Source: Amanita rubescens
Lineage: Eukaryota > Basidiomycota > Agaricomycetes > Agaricales > Amanitaceae
Assembly: GCA_015039365.1 (NCBI GenBank)
Contig: WION01000039.1
Span: 186,001-250,000 of the forward strand
Reading direction: 5' to 3'
Length of the DNA stretch: 64,000 bases
Below the pieces are notes generated by a model. It did not search any database. It was not told the DNA's origin and saw only the letters and a list, made by a program, of their open reading frames with translations. This document shows, piece by piece, positions 44,774 through 61,992 of this stretch. The first letter of the stretch is position 1. Every line of letters starts with the position of its first letter. Position numbers and translations under genes: made by a program.

Positions 44774-45226
44774 TGTTACGAACTCGTTAATCTCAACCTA
44801 AGTTGCAACGGCAACTCTAGTCACGATTACAAGTCTTAAGTCAAACGTTTAAGATTATAAGTTCAATACTAAGTCAAGGCGTTGACTTAGGATCTGAGGA
44901 CGATTGTGGTAGATGAGTTAAGAGTAAGGTTATATTGCCAGACGACAATAAACAGCTAAGTCGAACTTAGGGTTCGACTCTAGAATACATGCGGTATTTA
45001 TACTAGCAAGTACAATGAGACGTACTAATTAATGAATAATGGTAAGTACGGAAGTAAGTACAAGGACGGCGTCATATGTGGAACAAGGGATGGTATAAAC
45101 AAGGAAACGAGTTAGTCCGTATGAATCGAGCATAAGGGGAACGGCGAGTAAGGTATGCATAAAGAAATTAAACATGTCCGACGTATCATGTAAGCATAAT
45201 GCGGGAGTCCGTACCGTGTTGTAACA
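44774..45226 (-). repeat. 3' LTR of element D
   Basis: 453 bp, reverse orientation, next to the purine tract (minus strand GGGGAGAGCTAG). Nearly identical to 52466-52918. Confidence 0.95.
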
Positions 45227-45266
45227 CTAGCTCTCCCCTACGTTGTTGACCGCAACAACAAAACGT

Positions 45267-47000
45267 TTAAGTGTTCATGTTGTGCATGGCGTCGTCGTCG
45301 TGCTGATAGCCGTAGTCGCCATAAAGGTTGCAGGCGTCGTCGTCGGCTCCGTCGCACTGTCGTCCATTGACACATGCCTGACACTGTGACGCGTGGTGTG
45401 CTTTCTTCTTTCCCTTCTTCTTCGGCTGATGAGGGCGGCGGCTAGTGGAAGCGGGGGTATTGGCGGCATCTGTGGTAACTTGAGAACGTCCTTTCTTCTT
45501 AGTGGAAGGACCGGGCGTTGGATCATGTCGGCGCGTGGAAGCGCGTGTAGATAAAGTAGACACAGGAGGAATTGTAGTAGCGAGATGGTGATCCTCAGAG
45601 GCATGTTTACCTCGGCAGTGGATGCAGCGGTTGTAACGGTGGGGGCGTTGGTTGGCGGCATTAGTCATACTGCGGGTCGTAGGTCGTCGAGAAGGTGGAG
45701 TGTTGCTTCGTCGAGTAGTGGGGACAGGAATATTCCAGACTCCGTGGCGAATAACGGTGGTGGTTGGGGGTGATGCGGATCGAGGAGAAGGAGGAGCCTT
45801 CTTATTTCGTTTCGGTTCTTCCTCAGTGAGATCGCCTGTTGTACGGATTCGGCGATGAAGATCGAGATCGCTGATCGCATTATTGATCTGCGCAATGTGG
45901 TCGCTAGTGAGTTGATGCAGGGGAACTCCGTCTGCGAATTCAGCTGTAGTCCATTCTGTGTCCCCTTGGATACTGGACAGGAGATCTCGGATCTTTCCAG
46001 TGAGGCACCAGATTTCTCTTGATTTACGATCTGTCTCCATAATCCATCTAGTTGCTCGGTGTCGGTCGGGTGTAGCTTCGGTAGCGCGAAACCAATGATT
46101 GACGGCGATGCGGTTATTCTGATCATGGGGCTGTATTTTTAGTCCAAACCTTTGATCGTCAATGCTTTCTATAGCAAGGATGATATAGCGCTCGACGTCA
46201 GCTGTGAGAAGTCGTCGTAATAGATCTATCGCCAGTTGATCCAGGTTCCCTCCTTTCGGATGAACGTCTTCCCAGTATAATGACGTAACGTTTACAAACG
46301 TTTCGATTAAATCGGCGCAGTGATAGTTGTATTGATCTCGGGCTTGACCGGCAAGGGTAGTGGCGGTTCGGAAATCCATAAGGAGTCGCCAGACTCGAGC
46401 TATCCTTTCTTGGTCAAAGATGTCGACCTGTAATCTAGCGGCGTTACAGATCAGAGTGACGCGGTCTCTAACCTTGGTGTAAGTAGTAATTCCGTGATAA
46501 CTGAGATAGAGATCGGGGGTGGTTCGTACGATGGAGCCAGCCATATCGCAGTTAGTCCCATCTGTACCGTGACTCTGGTTGTTGCCTCGAATAGATTCGT
46601 TATGAGATTGAGTCGAAGCGTGACTGGCAAGTACCGTCTCTCTATGTAAGGTAACGCTAATGTCTTCAGCGTTTCTAGGTGGGATCGGTCGGCTATTGCG
46701 ATTTTCCGTAATTCGTCCAGGTACAGCCAGAGTTTCTGATGTTCTGTGATGGGTTTCCTGGGTTTCGGTGGAAGTGATCGGGATCGTCTGAGACGAGGTT
46801 TGATCGGGAGATCTGTGGGGAACATCAACGAAGTCGTTCGGGTCAGCGTCTTCTTCGTCGGTGTCGGTGGTATGAAGAACGAGTCGAGGTCGGTGGGGTT
46901 CAGCGGAAGTGGTGAATCGGGTGTCGATAGTCTCTCCAGCATAGAATTCGGACCAGGGGAAGTGCTGAACGGCGTCGGTGGTGTCGTTTCCATTCTGCAT
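45267..47000 (-). CDS. ORF3 of element D, open
   Basis: 577 residues from MQNGNDTTDAVQHF; the ATG used in A is ATA here. The same regions as in A are visible: helical middle, CIHCRGKHASEDH and the C-terminal Cys cluster. That this ORF is intact while pol of the same copy is damaged fits either its youth or separate selection. The overlapping +1 frame is also open. Confidence 0.75.
   Translation of the reverse strand: MQNGNDTTDAVQHFPWSEFYAGETIDTRFTTSAEPHRPRLVLHTTDTDEEDADPNDFVDVPHRSPDQTSSQTIPITSTETQETHHRTSETLAVPGRITENRNSRPIPPRNAEDISVTLHRETVLASHASTQSHNESIRGNNQSHGTDGTNCDMAGSIVRTTPDLYLSYHGITTYTKVRDRVTLICNAARLQVDIFDQERIARVWRLLMDFRTATTLAGQARDQYNYHCADLIETFVNVTSLYWEDVHPKGGNLDQLAIDLLRRLLTADVERYIILAIESIDDQRFGLKIQPHDQNNRIAVNHWFRATEATPDRHRATRWIMETDRKSREIWCLTGKIRDLLSSIQGDTEWTTAEFADGVPLHQLTSDHIAQINNAISDLDLHRRIRTTGDLTEEEPKRNKKAPPSPRSASPPTTTVIRHGVWNIPVPTTRRSNTPPSRRPTTRSMTNAANQRPHRYNRCIHCRGKHASEDHHLATTIPPVSTLSTRASTRRHDPTPGPSTKKKGRSQVTTDAANTPASTSRRPHQPKKKGKKKAHHASQCQACVNGRQCDGADDDACNLYGDYGYQHDDDAMHNMNT
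45275..45661 (-). CDS. overlapping +1-frame ORF with hydrophobic leader, element D
   Basis: 128 residues, homologous to 13127-13513. Its hydrophobic run (MPLRITISLLQFLLCLLYLH) is kept although the main frame differs from A at several residues. Confidence 0.3.
   Translation of the reverse strand: MPPTNAPTVTTAASTAEVNMPLRITISLLQFLLCLLYLHALPRADMIQRPVLPLRRKDVLKLPQMPPIPPLPLAAALISRRRRERRKHTTRHSVRHVSMDDSATEPTTTPATFMATTAISTTTTPCTT
46451..46993 (-). CDS. overlapping +1-frame ORF (ORF3a), element D
   Basis: 180 residues. Compared with A, the second half differs by two residues here but by about nine in the main frame, which is the key evidence that this frame is translated. Confidence 0.55.
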   Translation of the reverse strand: METTPPTPFSTSPGPNSMLERLSTPDSPLPLNPTDLDSFFIPPTPTKKTLTRTTSLMFPTDLPIKPRLRRSRSLPPKPRKPITEHQKLWLYLDELRKIAIADRSHLETLKTLALPYIERRYLPVTLRLNLITNLFEATTRVTVQMGLTAIWLAPSYEPPPISISVITELLLTPRLETASL

Positions 47001-47025
47001 AGTAACTTGGTATGTGAATGGTATC

Positions 47026-50000
47026 CTAGAGTTTCCTTCGTCTTTTATATTCTAGAAGGAGGTCTTCCATATGCGTCAAGTTATTTTCTGGTTCCCATGT
47101 GTTTTCGCTGGTGTCATAGCCTTTCCACTTTACAAGGAATTGTAATTTTCCTCTGAACTTGCGATGTGCAAGCAGTGCTTCTACTTCGTATTCTTGTTCT
47201 CCTTCGATTAGATCGGGAGGGGGCCTCGTTTCCGTTGTTCCATGAAAGGAAGTTTCTTTGAACGGCGTTAGTAAGGCGGCGTGGAATACGTTATGAATTT
47301 TCCATTGTCTTGGTAGCGTGAGACGATATGTCACTGGTCCTAAGACTTCTTTAATGGAAAAGGGACCTTCTCGTTTAGGTGCGAGCTTTCTGCTCTGATA
47401 AGGAATCTTCAGGTTCCTAGACTCTAACCATACTTTGTCATTGACTTTGAACGGTTTGGTCTTTCTCGTTGTTCTCTCCATCATCTTAGCTCGTGCTAGA
47501 TCATGTGCGGCGAGTGCTTCTTCTCGTGCGCGGAACAGAGAGTTGATGCGGTTATCGGCGGTTGGTGTATTTGTCTTATTTGAGACAAGGGGAAGTGCAA
47601 CCGGGGATGTTCCATACATCAATTGAAAGGGCGATTGTTTCAACGCTTCATGAGTGCGTGAATTATGCGCGAATTGTGCTATTGGTATCATCTTGTTCCA
47701 AGTATCTGGTTCATAGGCACAGAATATTCGGAGATAAGCTTCTAATTCGGCATTATATCGCTCCGTTTGTCCATCAGTCTGTGGATGGAAGGCGGTACTC
47801 ATTTTATGTTTGATCTTTAATGAGTCCATTATGCCGTTGAAGACATGTGATGCGAACTGTGGTCCTCGATCGGAGATCATGATGTCGGGTAAACCGAAAT
47901 TTTTGAATACGTTCCGAATGTAGAGGTCGGCGGTTTCGTCGGCGGTAATAGTTTTATTGCAAGGCATGAGAATTACTCCCTTTGTAAGTCCTTGATCGAC
48001 CACGATGAAGATAGAATCAAAGCCGTTACTTGTGGGTAAATCGGTTATGAAATCCATAGTTATTTGTTGAAAGGGTCGGTGTGCGTGAGACTTGATTGGC
48101 ATCAGGGGTGCGGCGGTAGGGTGAGTATTTGATTTCATTTGTTGACATGCCGTGCATCCGTCAATAAACTGTTTAACCATTTTAGACATTAATGGCCACC
48201 AGTAATATTCCTTTAATAAGGCTAGTGTTTTGAAGAAACCGGGGTGTCCGCTTGTTGGTGATTCATGAAAATCTCTAATAATATCTCAGCGAAGATCGGT
48301 GTCAGGAGGGATAAAAGATTTCCCTTTGTATAGGATTAATTCGTTGTCGAGGGTCCAATCAGAAAGGGCTGTTCGTAAAGGCGGTGTTCCTTTTTCTTTT
48401 AGGCATTTCTTGATTGATTGAGCGAATTCATCTTTGACAGTTATTTCTATTGCTCTGTCACGGAGATCTTCGGCGATCGTGCGAACAAAGAGTTCTTTTG
48501 GGAGCATTGTTATTAACTCTTCTGGTTCATCTTTTGTCATATGATCGGGTCGGCGGGATAAGCATCCGCTATTATTAGTTTTGCTCCAGGAACGTGCGTT
48601 AATTTAATATTAAATCGAGACAAGTCGTTCCACCATCGTGCTTGGCGGTTTGTAAGACGTTGTGGTTCTCGATAGTAGAGTAGGTTCTTGTGGTCGCAAT
48701 GAATAATGACAGGGTGTTCTGCTCCTTCAAGCAGGTATCTCCATTCGTTGTAAAGAGCGTAGTAAATGGCGAATAACTCTCGGTCGTAGATTTGCCATCG
48801 TGTTTCGGTCGGTGTTAAAGCGTGGGATAGGTATCCACATGGGTGTAAGTCGCCATTGTCATCCTTCTGCATGAGAACTGCTCCGATAGCGCGGTCTGAT
48901 GCGTCCGTTTGTAGAATGAAAGGTTTGTTGACATCGGGCATCATTAAGACAGGTGCGGATGTGAAACGTTCTTTTAATAGATCAAATGCGACTTGGCATT
49001 CTGCGGTCCATGTCCATAATTTGTTTTTCTTCGTTAGATCGTGCAGGGGTCGTGCAAGGTGGGCGAATCCGAAAATAAACCTTCGATAATAATTTCCGAA
49101 TCCTAGAAAGGATCTAACTTGTTTAACGGTAGAAGGGGTTGGCCAGTCCCTGATTCCGGCAAGTTTGATCGGGTCCATTTTTATTGTATTTTTGGATATG
49201 ACGGTGCCTAGAAAATCAACTTCTTTGGCAGCAAATTTACACTTTTCAAGCTTGAGGTAAAGATCGTGTTTTTGTAATCGTTCAAGTACTTGTTTTGTTC
49301 GAATCTCGAGTTCTTCTTTAGTGCGCGCGTGTATTAGCATGTCATCCATGTAGATGACGAGCCATCCTTTTTCTGTAAAGTCCCTGAAATAATCGTCCAT
49401 CATAGCTTGAAACGTTGCTGGTGAATTCCGTAATCCAAAGAACATAACGTTAGGTTCAAATAAACCTCGATTGGTGATAAAGGCGGCTTTCCATCTGTCA
49501 GATTCTTTGATTTGAATATTATTATATCCCCATCGGATATCCAATTTCGTGAAATATTCCGAATCTTTGAGTTTAATCATAAGGTCGGAGATAAGGGGTA
49601 ATGGATATGCATTTGGTTTAGTATATTCGTTCAAATATCGGTAATCTTGGCAGGGTCGTAATTTTTGTGCTTCTTTCTTTTCTACAAAGAAGAAAGGTGA
49701 TGCCTGCGGTGATTTCGATGATCTGATATAGCCTTTTTCAACGTGTTCTTTGATCCATTCATCCAGTGTGTTCTGCTGTTTCGGAGATAAGGGATAGATT
49801 TTTCCTCTTTTTGGTATGAAATCATCGCGAAGTTCTATCTGGTGATCCCAAGATCGGCTTTCTGGGAATCGTTCACTTGCTTTTTTCTCGAATACATCTT
49901 TCCATGCCGAGTATTCAGGAGGGAGCGTGTAAACCTCCTCTGTTTGATGGTATTTGTGTTCCATTTGTTGAGCTGGTGTATATCGTGCGATAGTTACTTG

Positions 50001-50620
50001 GTCGTATTCGTCTTCTGACCAGCTTCCTATATCCTCAAATGTACTCGTGTTCCATCCGTGATCTGTCGTCTGTGATCCTTCGTGTGACATCAAATATCCG
50101 ATGACGAGATCTTCTTCCCATTCAGGCATAGCTATTCTGTCAATCTGTTGACAGATGCTCCGAAGTGATGCCTTGATTTGTCCTGTTCAGAGTCTCGGAA
50201 CTCTAGAGTCTTTTCTCTCCAATTTACGTCAGGGTTATGCTTCTCTAGCCAAGGAAGCCCCAGTATAATCGTTTGTTTTCCTATTGCTGATACGTAAAAC
50301 CATTCGGTCATGTGTTTTCCGTTCATTTCGAAGGTGATTAGACATTGTTCATCAATTTCTCCTTCTTTGTTTATGGTGCCATTGACGTTATAAACTCTAA
50401 TTGGTCGTGGAGTTTTTCGTTTTCTCCATTTGTGTGCTATCCTTTTGTCGATAAATATCCCTTCGGCTCCGCAGTCGACAAGGGCAACGAGATTTTCAGT
50501 GTTGTTTTCAGTTTCAATTTTGATAGGGACAGATAATCTTCGTTTTGAAATAGATTGTACTGTTACATGAGATATATCGAGAGTTGAATCTGATGGTTCC
50601 AGGACCTCATCCACTGTCAT
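47026..50620 (-). pseudogene. pol: Pol of element D, two frameshifts and one stop
   Basis: Protease (50132-50620) ends early through a one-base deletion in an A-run near 50177. RT and RNase H (48537-50129; [14 protein letters not shown]) end through a one-base deletion in a T-run near 48558. TGA at 48286-48288 precedes the integrase and is the same stop as 40613-40615 in B. Integrase and chromodomain (47026-48189) are intact and read through the position mutated in A (TDGQTERYN). Confidence 0.92.
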
Positions 50621-50631
50621 GAGTCCTACTG

Positions 50632-51690
50632 TTAAAAATCCTCGTTATCATCGGCAAGAGATAGTAGTAGATCGTTCTTTTCGTCGGTTGACATCCCTTT
50701 CATCAGCGCTCGGATGTTCTTGGTGTAATTTGGTTTAGACTCTCGGACTTCTTCTTCTTCCCAATTTCCGTCACCATCATTTGATGTGGCTCGAATGTGA
50801 CGTTTGGGCGTGAATCCTCTTTTCTTTCCTCCTTTAAATCGGCCTTTCCCTTTGTTTCTTTTCTTCTTTGGGCATTGCCCTGACATGTGTCCTTTGATTC
50901 CGCAGATAAAGCATAAGCCGTCTTTGATGTAGCGTTCTCTTTCTTCTTTGGACATAGATCTGATCATAAGTTCTAGTTCTGGGTCTTCTTCTTGTTCTAG
51001 AAATTTATGATCGATCTGCATAGCCCATGATTTGTTGTTATGAGAGGATGATGAATGACCATTTCCGGATCGAGGGGAATAAGCGTATGAACGGGTTCGG
51101 ATGTTGTCGAGTTTGATAGCAATGTCGTACCAATCTTGCAATGTTTTTGGGTTCATGAGCATTGCTTTTTCGAACTCGGGCGCTGTAAGCCCTTTTCCGA
51201 ACATATGGAATGCTGCTTCTCCTTCGATTCCGGCTTTCGTGATTTGTTCCTTGAACTGATTGACGTAATTAGGTAAGGTCATCTGTTTTTTTCCTTTCAT
51301 AGACGATCTGTTCTGTAAATTGAGAATTTTTGTGTATGCATTTCCACTTGGATCAACTTCTCCCCAATCTGTCAAGAATGACAGTTTAAATGCTTCCCAG
51401 TCATCGAATAAAGCAGGTCTCGTGATGCCTCCTTCGGTGGTGGTACGAGATTTTCGTAGTTCTGCTAATTTATTCTTTTTCCATTGTCTAGCTCCATCTG
51501 AGATTTTATTCAGGGCAGCAAGGATTTTTAAACGGTCTGTGTTCATCCGTTCAGGGTTCATATCAAAGAAGATTTCGATATCTTCTATGAATGTGTTGGC
51601 ATCCTTTCGCTTCCCTTTGAATTCAGGAAGATCTCCGATGAGACTAGGGATTCGTGGGTTGGGTATAGGGTCTGTGCTTCCTCCAGACAT
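50632..51690 (-). CDS. gag: Gag, element D
   Basis: 352 residues with capsid-like region and zinc knuckle, as in A. The frame stays open upstream without an in-frame ATG. One out-of-frame ATG has appeared in the leader (about 52029) where A has GACG. Confidence 0.9.
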   Translation of the reverse strand: MSGGSTDPIPNPRIPSLIGDLPEFKGKRKDANTFIEDIEIFFDMNPERMNTDRLKILAALNKISDGARQWKKNKLAELRKSRTTTEGGITRPALFDDWEAFKLSFLTDWGEVDPSGNAYTKILNLQNRSSMKGKKQMTLPNYVNQFKEQITKAGIEGEAAFHMFGKGLTAPEFEKAMLMNPKTLQDWYDIAIKLDNIRTRSYAYSPRSGNGHSSSSHNNKSWAMQIDHKFLEQEEDPELELMIRSMSKEERERYIKDGLCFICGIKGHMSGQCPKKKRNKGKGRFKGGKKRGFTPKRHIRATSNDGDGNWEEEEVRESKPNYTKNIRALMKGMSTDEKNDLLLSLADDNEDF

Positions 51691-52450
51691 TCTTGGTGAT
51701 GGTGGGGGTGATGGATCTCTACGTGGTGGAGTTGGGTCGGGTTTAGGTTCGTCTACTTCGATTCTGTCAGGGTCAAACGGGTCCTCTTCGTCCTTTTCTT
51801 CTTTAGGGTTTGAAGGGCCTGGTTTGGGATTGGTCGGTTGTTGGGCAGGTGTTGGTGTCGTTCCAACTGAAAGGTCACTGAGAAAATCAAGGGATAGATC
51901 GGGTTTTTGATCTGTATCTCCTTCTTTCTCGGATTCACTATCGTTTAGGCCAAAGTTTGCTTTCTTTTTGCCTTTTGTAGTTGTCGGTGTGGTAAGGAGA
52001 GTTCTCGGTCTTAAGTTTTCTGGTAGAGCATCAACAGTCCCTTTTATCCAAGTAGGGGTGTTGAAGTATTCGTTAGGGACAAAGTCTTGTGTTTCGGATG
52101 CTATCCAACGTTCTGTGAGGTGATCGAATCTGATGTGTTGTTCCTGAAGATATAGATCTGCGAAGTAATAGTATGATTCGTTCGGAGGTCTAGTTTCTTT
52201 TTGTGGTATCCAGAATTCTTGTTCTTTAACTGGATTCCCTCCTGTATCTTCCCAGATTCGTTTTGCACCGTTTAGTCTGACGTAGTATCCGTCAAGAACG
52301 TAGTTCCCTTTACGATCTCGTGTAGCTCTATTTGGTGGAGCTCTCCAATCCGTTTTGACAACGTGGCCAGTAACCTACGGGCTGGCTTTCCGGAAGTTCG
52401 TCGAAGTGTATGTTATCAAGTGCCAATGAATCGATGTTCAGGCTTATTGA

Positions 52451-52463
52451 TAAGTTCGACTTA
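52451..52463 (-). other. primer-binding site of element D
   Basis: The minus strand TAAGTCGAACTTA is complementary to LTR positions 52649-52661. The TATA-like box TATAAATA (minus, 52694-52687) is 33 nt before that segment. Confidence 0.65.
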
Positions 52464-52465
52464 AT

Positions 52466-52918
52466 TGTTACGAACTCGTTAATCTCAACCTAAGTTGCAA
52501 CGGCAACTCTAGTCACGATTACAAGTCTTAAGTCAAACGTTTAAGATTACAAGTTCAATACTAAGTCAAGGCGTTGACTTAGGATCTGAGGACGATTGTG
52601 GTAGATGAGTTAAGAGTAAGGTTATATTGCCAGACGACAATAAACAGCTAAGTCGAACTTAGGGTTCGACTCTAGAATACATGCGGTATTTATACTAGCA
52701 AGTACAATGAGACGTACTAATTAATGAATAATGGTAAGTACGGAAGTAAGTACAAGGACGGCGTCATATGTGGAACAAGGGATGGTATAAACAAGGAAAC
52801 GAGTTAGTCCGTATGAATCGAGCATAAGGGGAACGGCGAGTAAGGTATGCATAAAGAAATTAAACATGTCCGACGTATCATGTAAGCATAATGCGGGAGT
52901 CCGTACCGTGTTGTAACA
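52466..52918 (-). repeat. 5' LTR of element D
   Basis: 453 bp. It contains the promoter TATAAATA and the self-primer segment (52649-52661). CCTCC follows at 52919. Confidence 0.95.
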
Positions 52919-53916
52919 CCTCCTGAGTATCTCGAATGGAAAGAGATATTTGAAAAACAAGCGTCAGAACGATTCCCGGACCGTAGATCATGGGATCACG
53001 CAATTGAACTTCGCGAAGATTTTATACCAAAGAAAGGAAAGATCTACCCAATATCACCATTACAACAAAACACGCTTGACAAATGGATCAAAGAACAACT
53101 AGCTAAAGGATATATACGACCATCCAAATCTCCACAGGCAGCGCCATTCTTCTATGTCGAAAAGAAGGATAGCAAAACACTCAGACCCTGCCAAGACTAC
53201 CGATACTTGAACGAACACACGAAACCAAACTCTTACCCCCTACCACTCATATCCGATCTGATGCTACAACTTAAAGGATCACAATACTTTACGAAACTAG
53301 ACATCAGATGGGGATACAACAATGTTCGTATCAAAGAAGGAGACGAATGGAAAGCCACATTTATCACGAATAAGGGATTATTCGAACCGACAGTTATGTT
53401 CTTTGGACTACACAATTCGCCCGCAACATTCCAAGCAATGATGGACGATTACTTCAGGGACTTCATGAACGAAGGATGGATCGCCATTTACATGGATGAC
53501 ATCTTAATACACGCGCGCAACAGACAAGAACTCGAGAAAAGAACAAAGCTAGTACTCGCAAAACTGAAAGAACACGATCTTTACCTGAAACTTGAAAAAT
53601 GCAAATTTGCTGCCAAAGAAGTGGACTTCTTAGGCATGATAATCACAAAAGACACGATAAAAATGGATCCAATAAAACTCGCTGGAATCAGAGACTGGCC
53701 CCCTCCGACAACAGTTAAACAAGTACGCTCGTTTCTTGGATTTGGAAATTACTACAGACGTTTCATATCCGGATTCGCGCACCTTGCACGACCCCTTCAC
53801 GATTTAACAAAGAAAAACAAGATATGGGAATGGACACTAGAATGTAGAGTCGCCTTCGACTCATTAAAGGAAAGTTTCGTAACAGCACCAGTACTAAAGA
53901 TGCCAGATGTCAATCA

Positions 53917-54621
53917 TGTTGAAACTAGGGGTAACAAGTCCCTAGCAAGCAGCGCAGTCTAGTACATGGAATGTACTACTTACCGAGTGTGGTGTGGAGT
54001 TGTTAAGAGCTTACTGGAGCTGGGGCTCAACAGTAGACAGTAGAGAGGATAATAGGATAAGGATTGACGCTATTAGAGTACAGTTTATATACTACTAAAC
54101 TACAAATAAGTACAAAGAGTCTTATCAGTATGAGTCAAAGGTATTTGACTCATAAGGCGTCATTCCACAGCAATGCACAGCTATTGTACAGCAATGCATA
54201 GCTTTGCGCAGTACTTGACTCATCAATTATATTGACTGACTCATCACATTATCAATCTTCAATGTGATAGGTCGATAACCATAACGTATATATGTCTTCT
54301 ATTCTCATGTCAACATATATTCACATCATCAATAGTTCCACTATTATGATTTGATGATCTTATGAGAATATCGCTAGGATATTCTCATGTCAGAATATGT
54401 TCTCATCATCAATCATCCACTATTATGATTGGTAGATGAGTATGAGAATATGTCGAATATATTCTCATGTCAATATATTATCTCACACTCAATCATCCAC
54501 TATTATGATTGGTTGAGAGACGAGTAAGTAACTGAGCGTTATTACATTAGTTAGTGTAAACTAATGATATCACTTATATTTACTATATACTGTATGTATA
54601 TCGTATATTATAAGTTCAACA
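53917..54621 (-). repeat. 3' LTR of copia F with internal 80-bp repeats
   Basis: 705 bp, from TGTTGAAACTAGG to AAGTTCAACA. Three tandem units starting at 54301, 54381 and 54461 (period 80) share ATTCTCATGTCA and CCACTATTATGATT. They may be enhancer-like repeats. Confidence 0.8.
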
Positions 54622-54636
54622 CTCCCCTTCGCTAAG
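54622..54636 (-). other. polypurine tract of copia F
   Basis: The minus strand GCGAAGGGGAG abuts the LTR start TGTTGAAC and lies just after the pol stop codon. Confidence 0.65.
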
Positions 54637-56192
54637 TTATTTATTAGCTTTCAAAAGGGTAGTCAATTTATCATTTTCTCTTTCATAGTATTTAAAGATT
54701 TCTTCAAGATATCCTCGCACTTCAAGATCTTGAATTCTTTCAAATATTTTACTATGTTGTCCTGGGGACTTATTAAGGGTTTTACTTTTAATATAATTAG
54801 CAAAAGTTTGTGATGCCTTAATATGATTTGTTAATGATATTTGACTATCATCAAGGATTAATCCCATCTTCATTTGGAATATTACAAATTTTGAATATGG
54901 TAGATTTTTGGTCATTATATCCGCAACTTGTTCATTGGTAGGAATGTATGTGAGTTTAACTTTCTCACTTTCGACACATTCTCTAATATAGTGGAATCTT
55001 ATGTCAATATGTTTTGAACGATGTTCTTGTGCAGGGTTACTGGCTAAGAACATTGCACCTTGATTGTCACAACATAAGAAAATAGTTTTAATTGGAAAAT
55101 CAAGTTCACTCATAAGTGACTCAATCCAAACTATTTGTCTTGATGTATCAGACATTGACATATATTCTGCTTCAGTTGAAGACAGTGCCACTACTTTTTG
55201 TTTTCGTGAAACCCATGATATAGCACCTCCTGCGAGTTTTACTATATATCCAGTGACAGATTTTCTTGTAATCTTGTCAGCACCCCAGTCAGCATCAGTA
55301 AAGGCTACAAAGCCTTCTTTGTTTAAACCATTATAAACTATTTTAGTTTGTACAGTAGTATTAACATAGCGTACTATGTATAATGCTTTCTGTATGTGTT
55401 CTTCATTTGGGTTTGCACAAAACTGAGACATTAATATTACTTGATAAGTAATATCAGGTCTTGTTCCTAATGCAAGATATAACAACGATCCTATTATTTG
55501 TTGAAAATAAGATCGCATTTCTGCTGTACATTCTTTTGTAGCAGCAGTTGGAATATATCCTGTTGGTAAAGGTGTACGAGTTGGTTTACAATTTTCTAAA
55601 CCAAATCTTGTTACAACCTTCTTAGCATATGCATGTTGATCAATAATAAGAGTACCCATGTTCTTATTGTAATTGATTTGCATACCTAAGTATTCTTTAA
55701 CTTTTCCAAGATCATGACATTCCCATTTCTTCATAAAAGCATTTTTTACTTTATGAATTTCTGGTGTATTGTCACCCATGAAAAGCATGTCATCGACATA
55801 TACTATACACACTATTATAGTGTCGTCTTCTCTTCTGACGTATACACCAGAATCAGATAAACAGCGTATAAATCCTAAATCCTCTAAGGATTTATTAGCT
55901 TGTTTATTCCAGGCATATGAGGCTTGTTTAAGTCCATATATTGCCTTTTTAAGTTGGTAAACTTTTTGTTCTTGGCCTTTGACTACATAACCTTCTGGTT
56001 GTTGCATATAGATATCCGCTTCGAGATCTCCGTACAAAAAGGCTGTTTTAACATCTAGTGCTTCAATATCCCATTTTTCTAGCACAGATATTGCTAACAA
56101 AAGGCAAATCGTTTCATATCTTGCCACTGGCGAAAACGTTTCATCATAGTCAAGTCCAGGTCTTTGAGAAAATCCTTTAGCGACAAGTCGAG
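54637..56192 (-). pseudogene. pol: copia Pol, RT and RNase H part, element F
   Basis: It starts inside RT at the E insertion: [20 protein letters not shown], then [20 protein letters not shown], the YVDD motif ([12 protein letters not shown]) and LGMQINYN. RNase H follows ([40 protein letters not shown]). The frame is open to its natural stop at 54637. Its first residues continue RT from 62483 onward, where the frame ends KCRWVYDIKSDGRKKAR. This domain order (integrase before RT) defines Ty1/copia. Confidence 0.92.
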
Positions 56193-56446
56193 TGTTAGGA
56201 GGTGATCCCGACACAATCACTAGGACACTCGAGACTAGAAACGCAGATGGGAAATGAGAATAAGATTGCGTCTATGGACGACAGAAACAATCATAAGACT
56301 AAGGGACATGTAACTATCGTTCAGGTATATATACTCGGACTCATTATTCACACGCCGTCGTTCCGCGGAATTCTTAAGTAAGCGTGGGAACTTCTTGTAA
56401 TTAAAAGAAAAGAAAATGAAATGAAATAAAAACGAAATCTCGACCG

Positions 56447-56451
<5 letters not shown>
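56193..56451 (-). repeat. 3' LTR of element E
   Basis: 259 bp. The pol stop codon (TAA, 56447-56449 on the minus strand) lies just inside it. Confidence 0.95.

Positions 56452-61992
<5,541 letters not shown>

Larger units (their letters stand above)
44774..52918 (-). mobile_element. Ty3/gypsy element D (family of A), inverted
   Basis: LTRs 44774-45226 (3') and 52466-52918 (5'), 453 bp each, with one difference noticed (T/C in AAGATTAYAAG). The target duplication is CCTCC (44769-44773 and 52919-52923). It lies in pol of element C. Defects: two single-base deletions and one TGA in pol. Gag and ORF3 are open. Confidence 0.96.
29545..53916 (+). mobile_element. Ty3/gypsy element C, host of nested insertions, 3' part outside window
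   Basis: A relative of family A/B/D, inserted into the G-domain gene. Its segments are 29545-32139, 35778-35978, 44132-44773 and 52924-53916. They are separated by hAT, B and D, and it is finally cut by copia F. Joining the segments across the target duplications keeps gag and pol open with no premature stop, so C was intact when the others landed in it. The rest (end of RNase H, integrase, any third ORF, 3' LTR) must lie past F, outside the window. Its own target duplication cannot be checked. Confidence 0.88.
35897..53916 (+). pseudogene. pol: Pol of element C in three pieces, interrupted by B, D and F
   Basis: Pieces: 35897-35978 (start), 44132-44773 and 52924-53916. Joined across the target duplications they give protease (ALVDSGAEGLFINSS), the linker to RT ([20 protein letters not shown]), RT ([21 protein letters not shown]) and the start of RNase H, ending at VLKMPDVN where F inserted. 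No stop or frameshift is seen within C sequence. It differs from family A throughout but is clearly homologous. A short false tail (VTNSLIST) at 44776-44801 is LTR of D. Confidence 0.88.

Noticed and set aside
44774..44801. Tail VTNSLIST on element C Pol
   Set aside because: Readthrough into the LTR of inserted element D.
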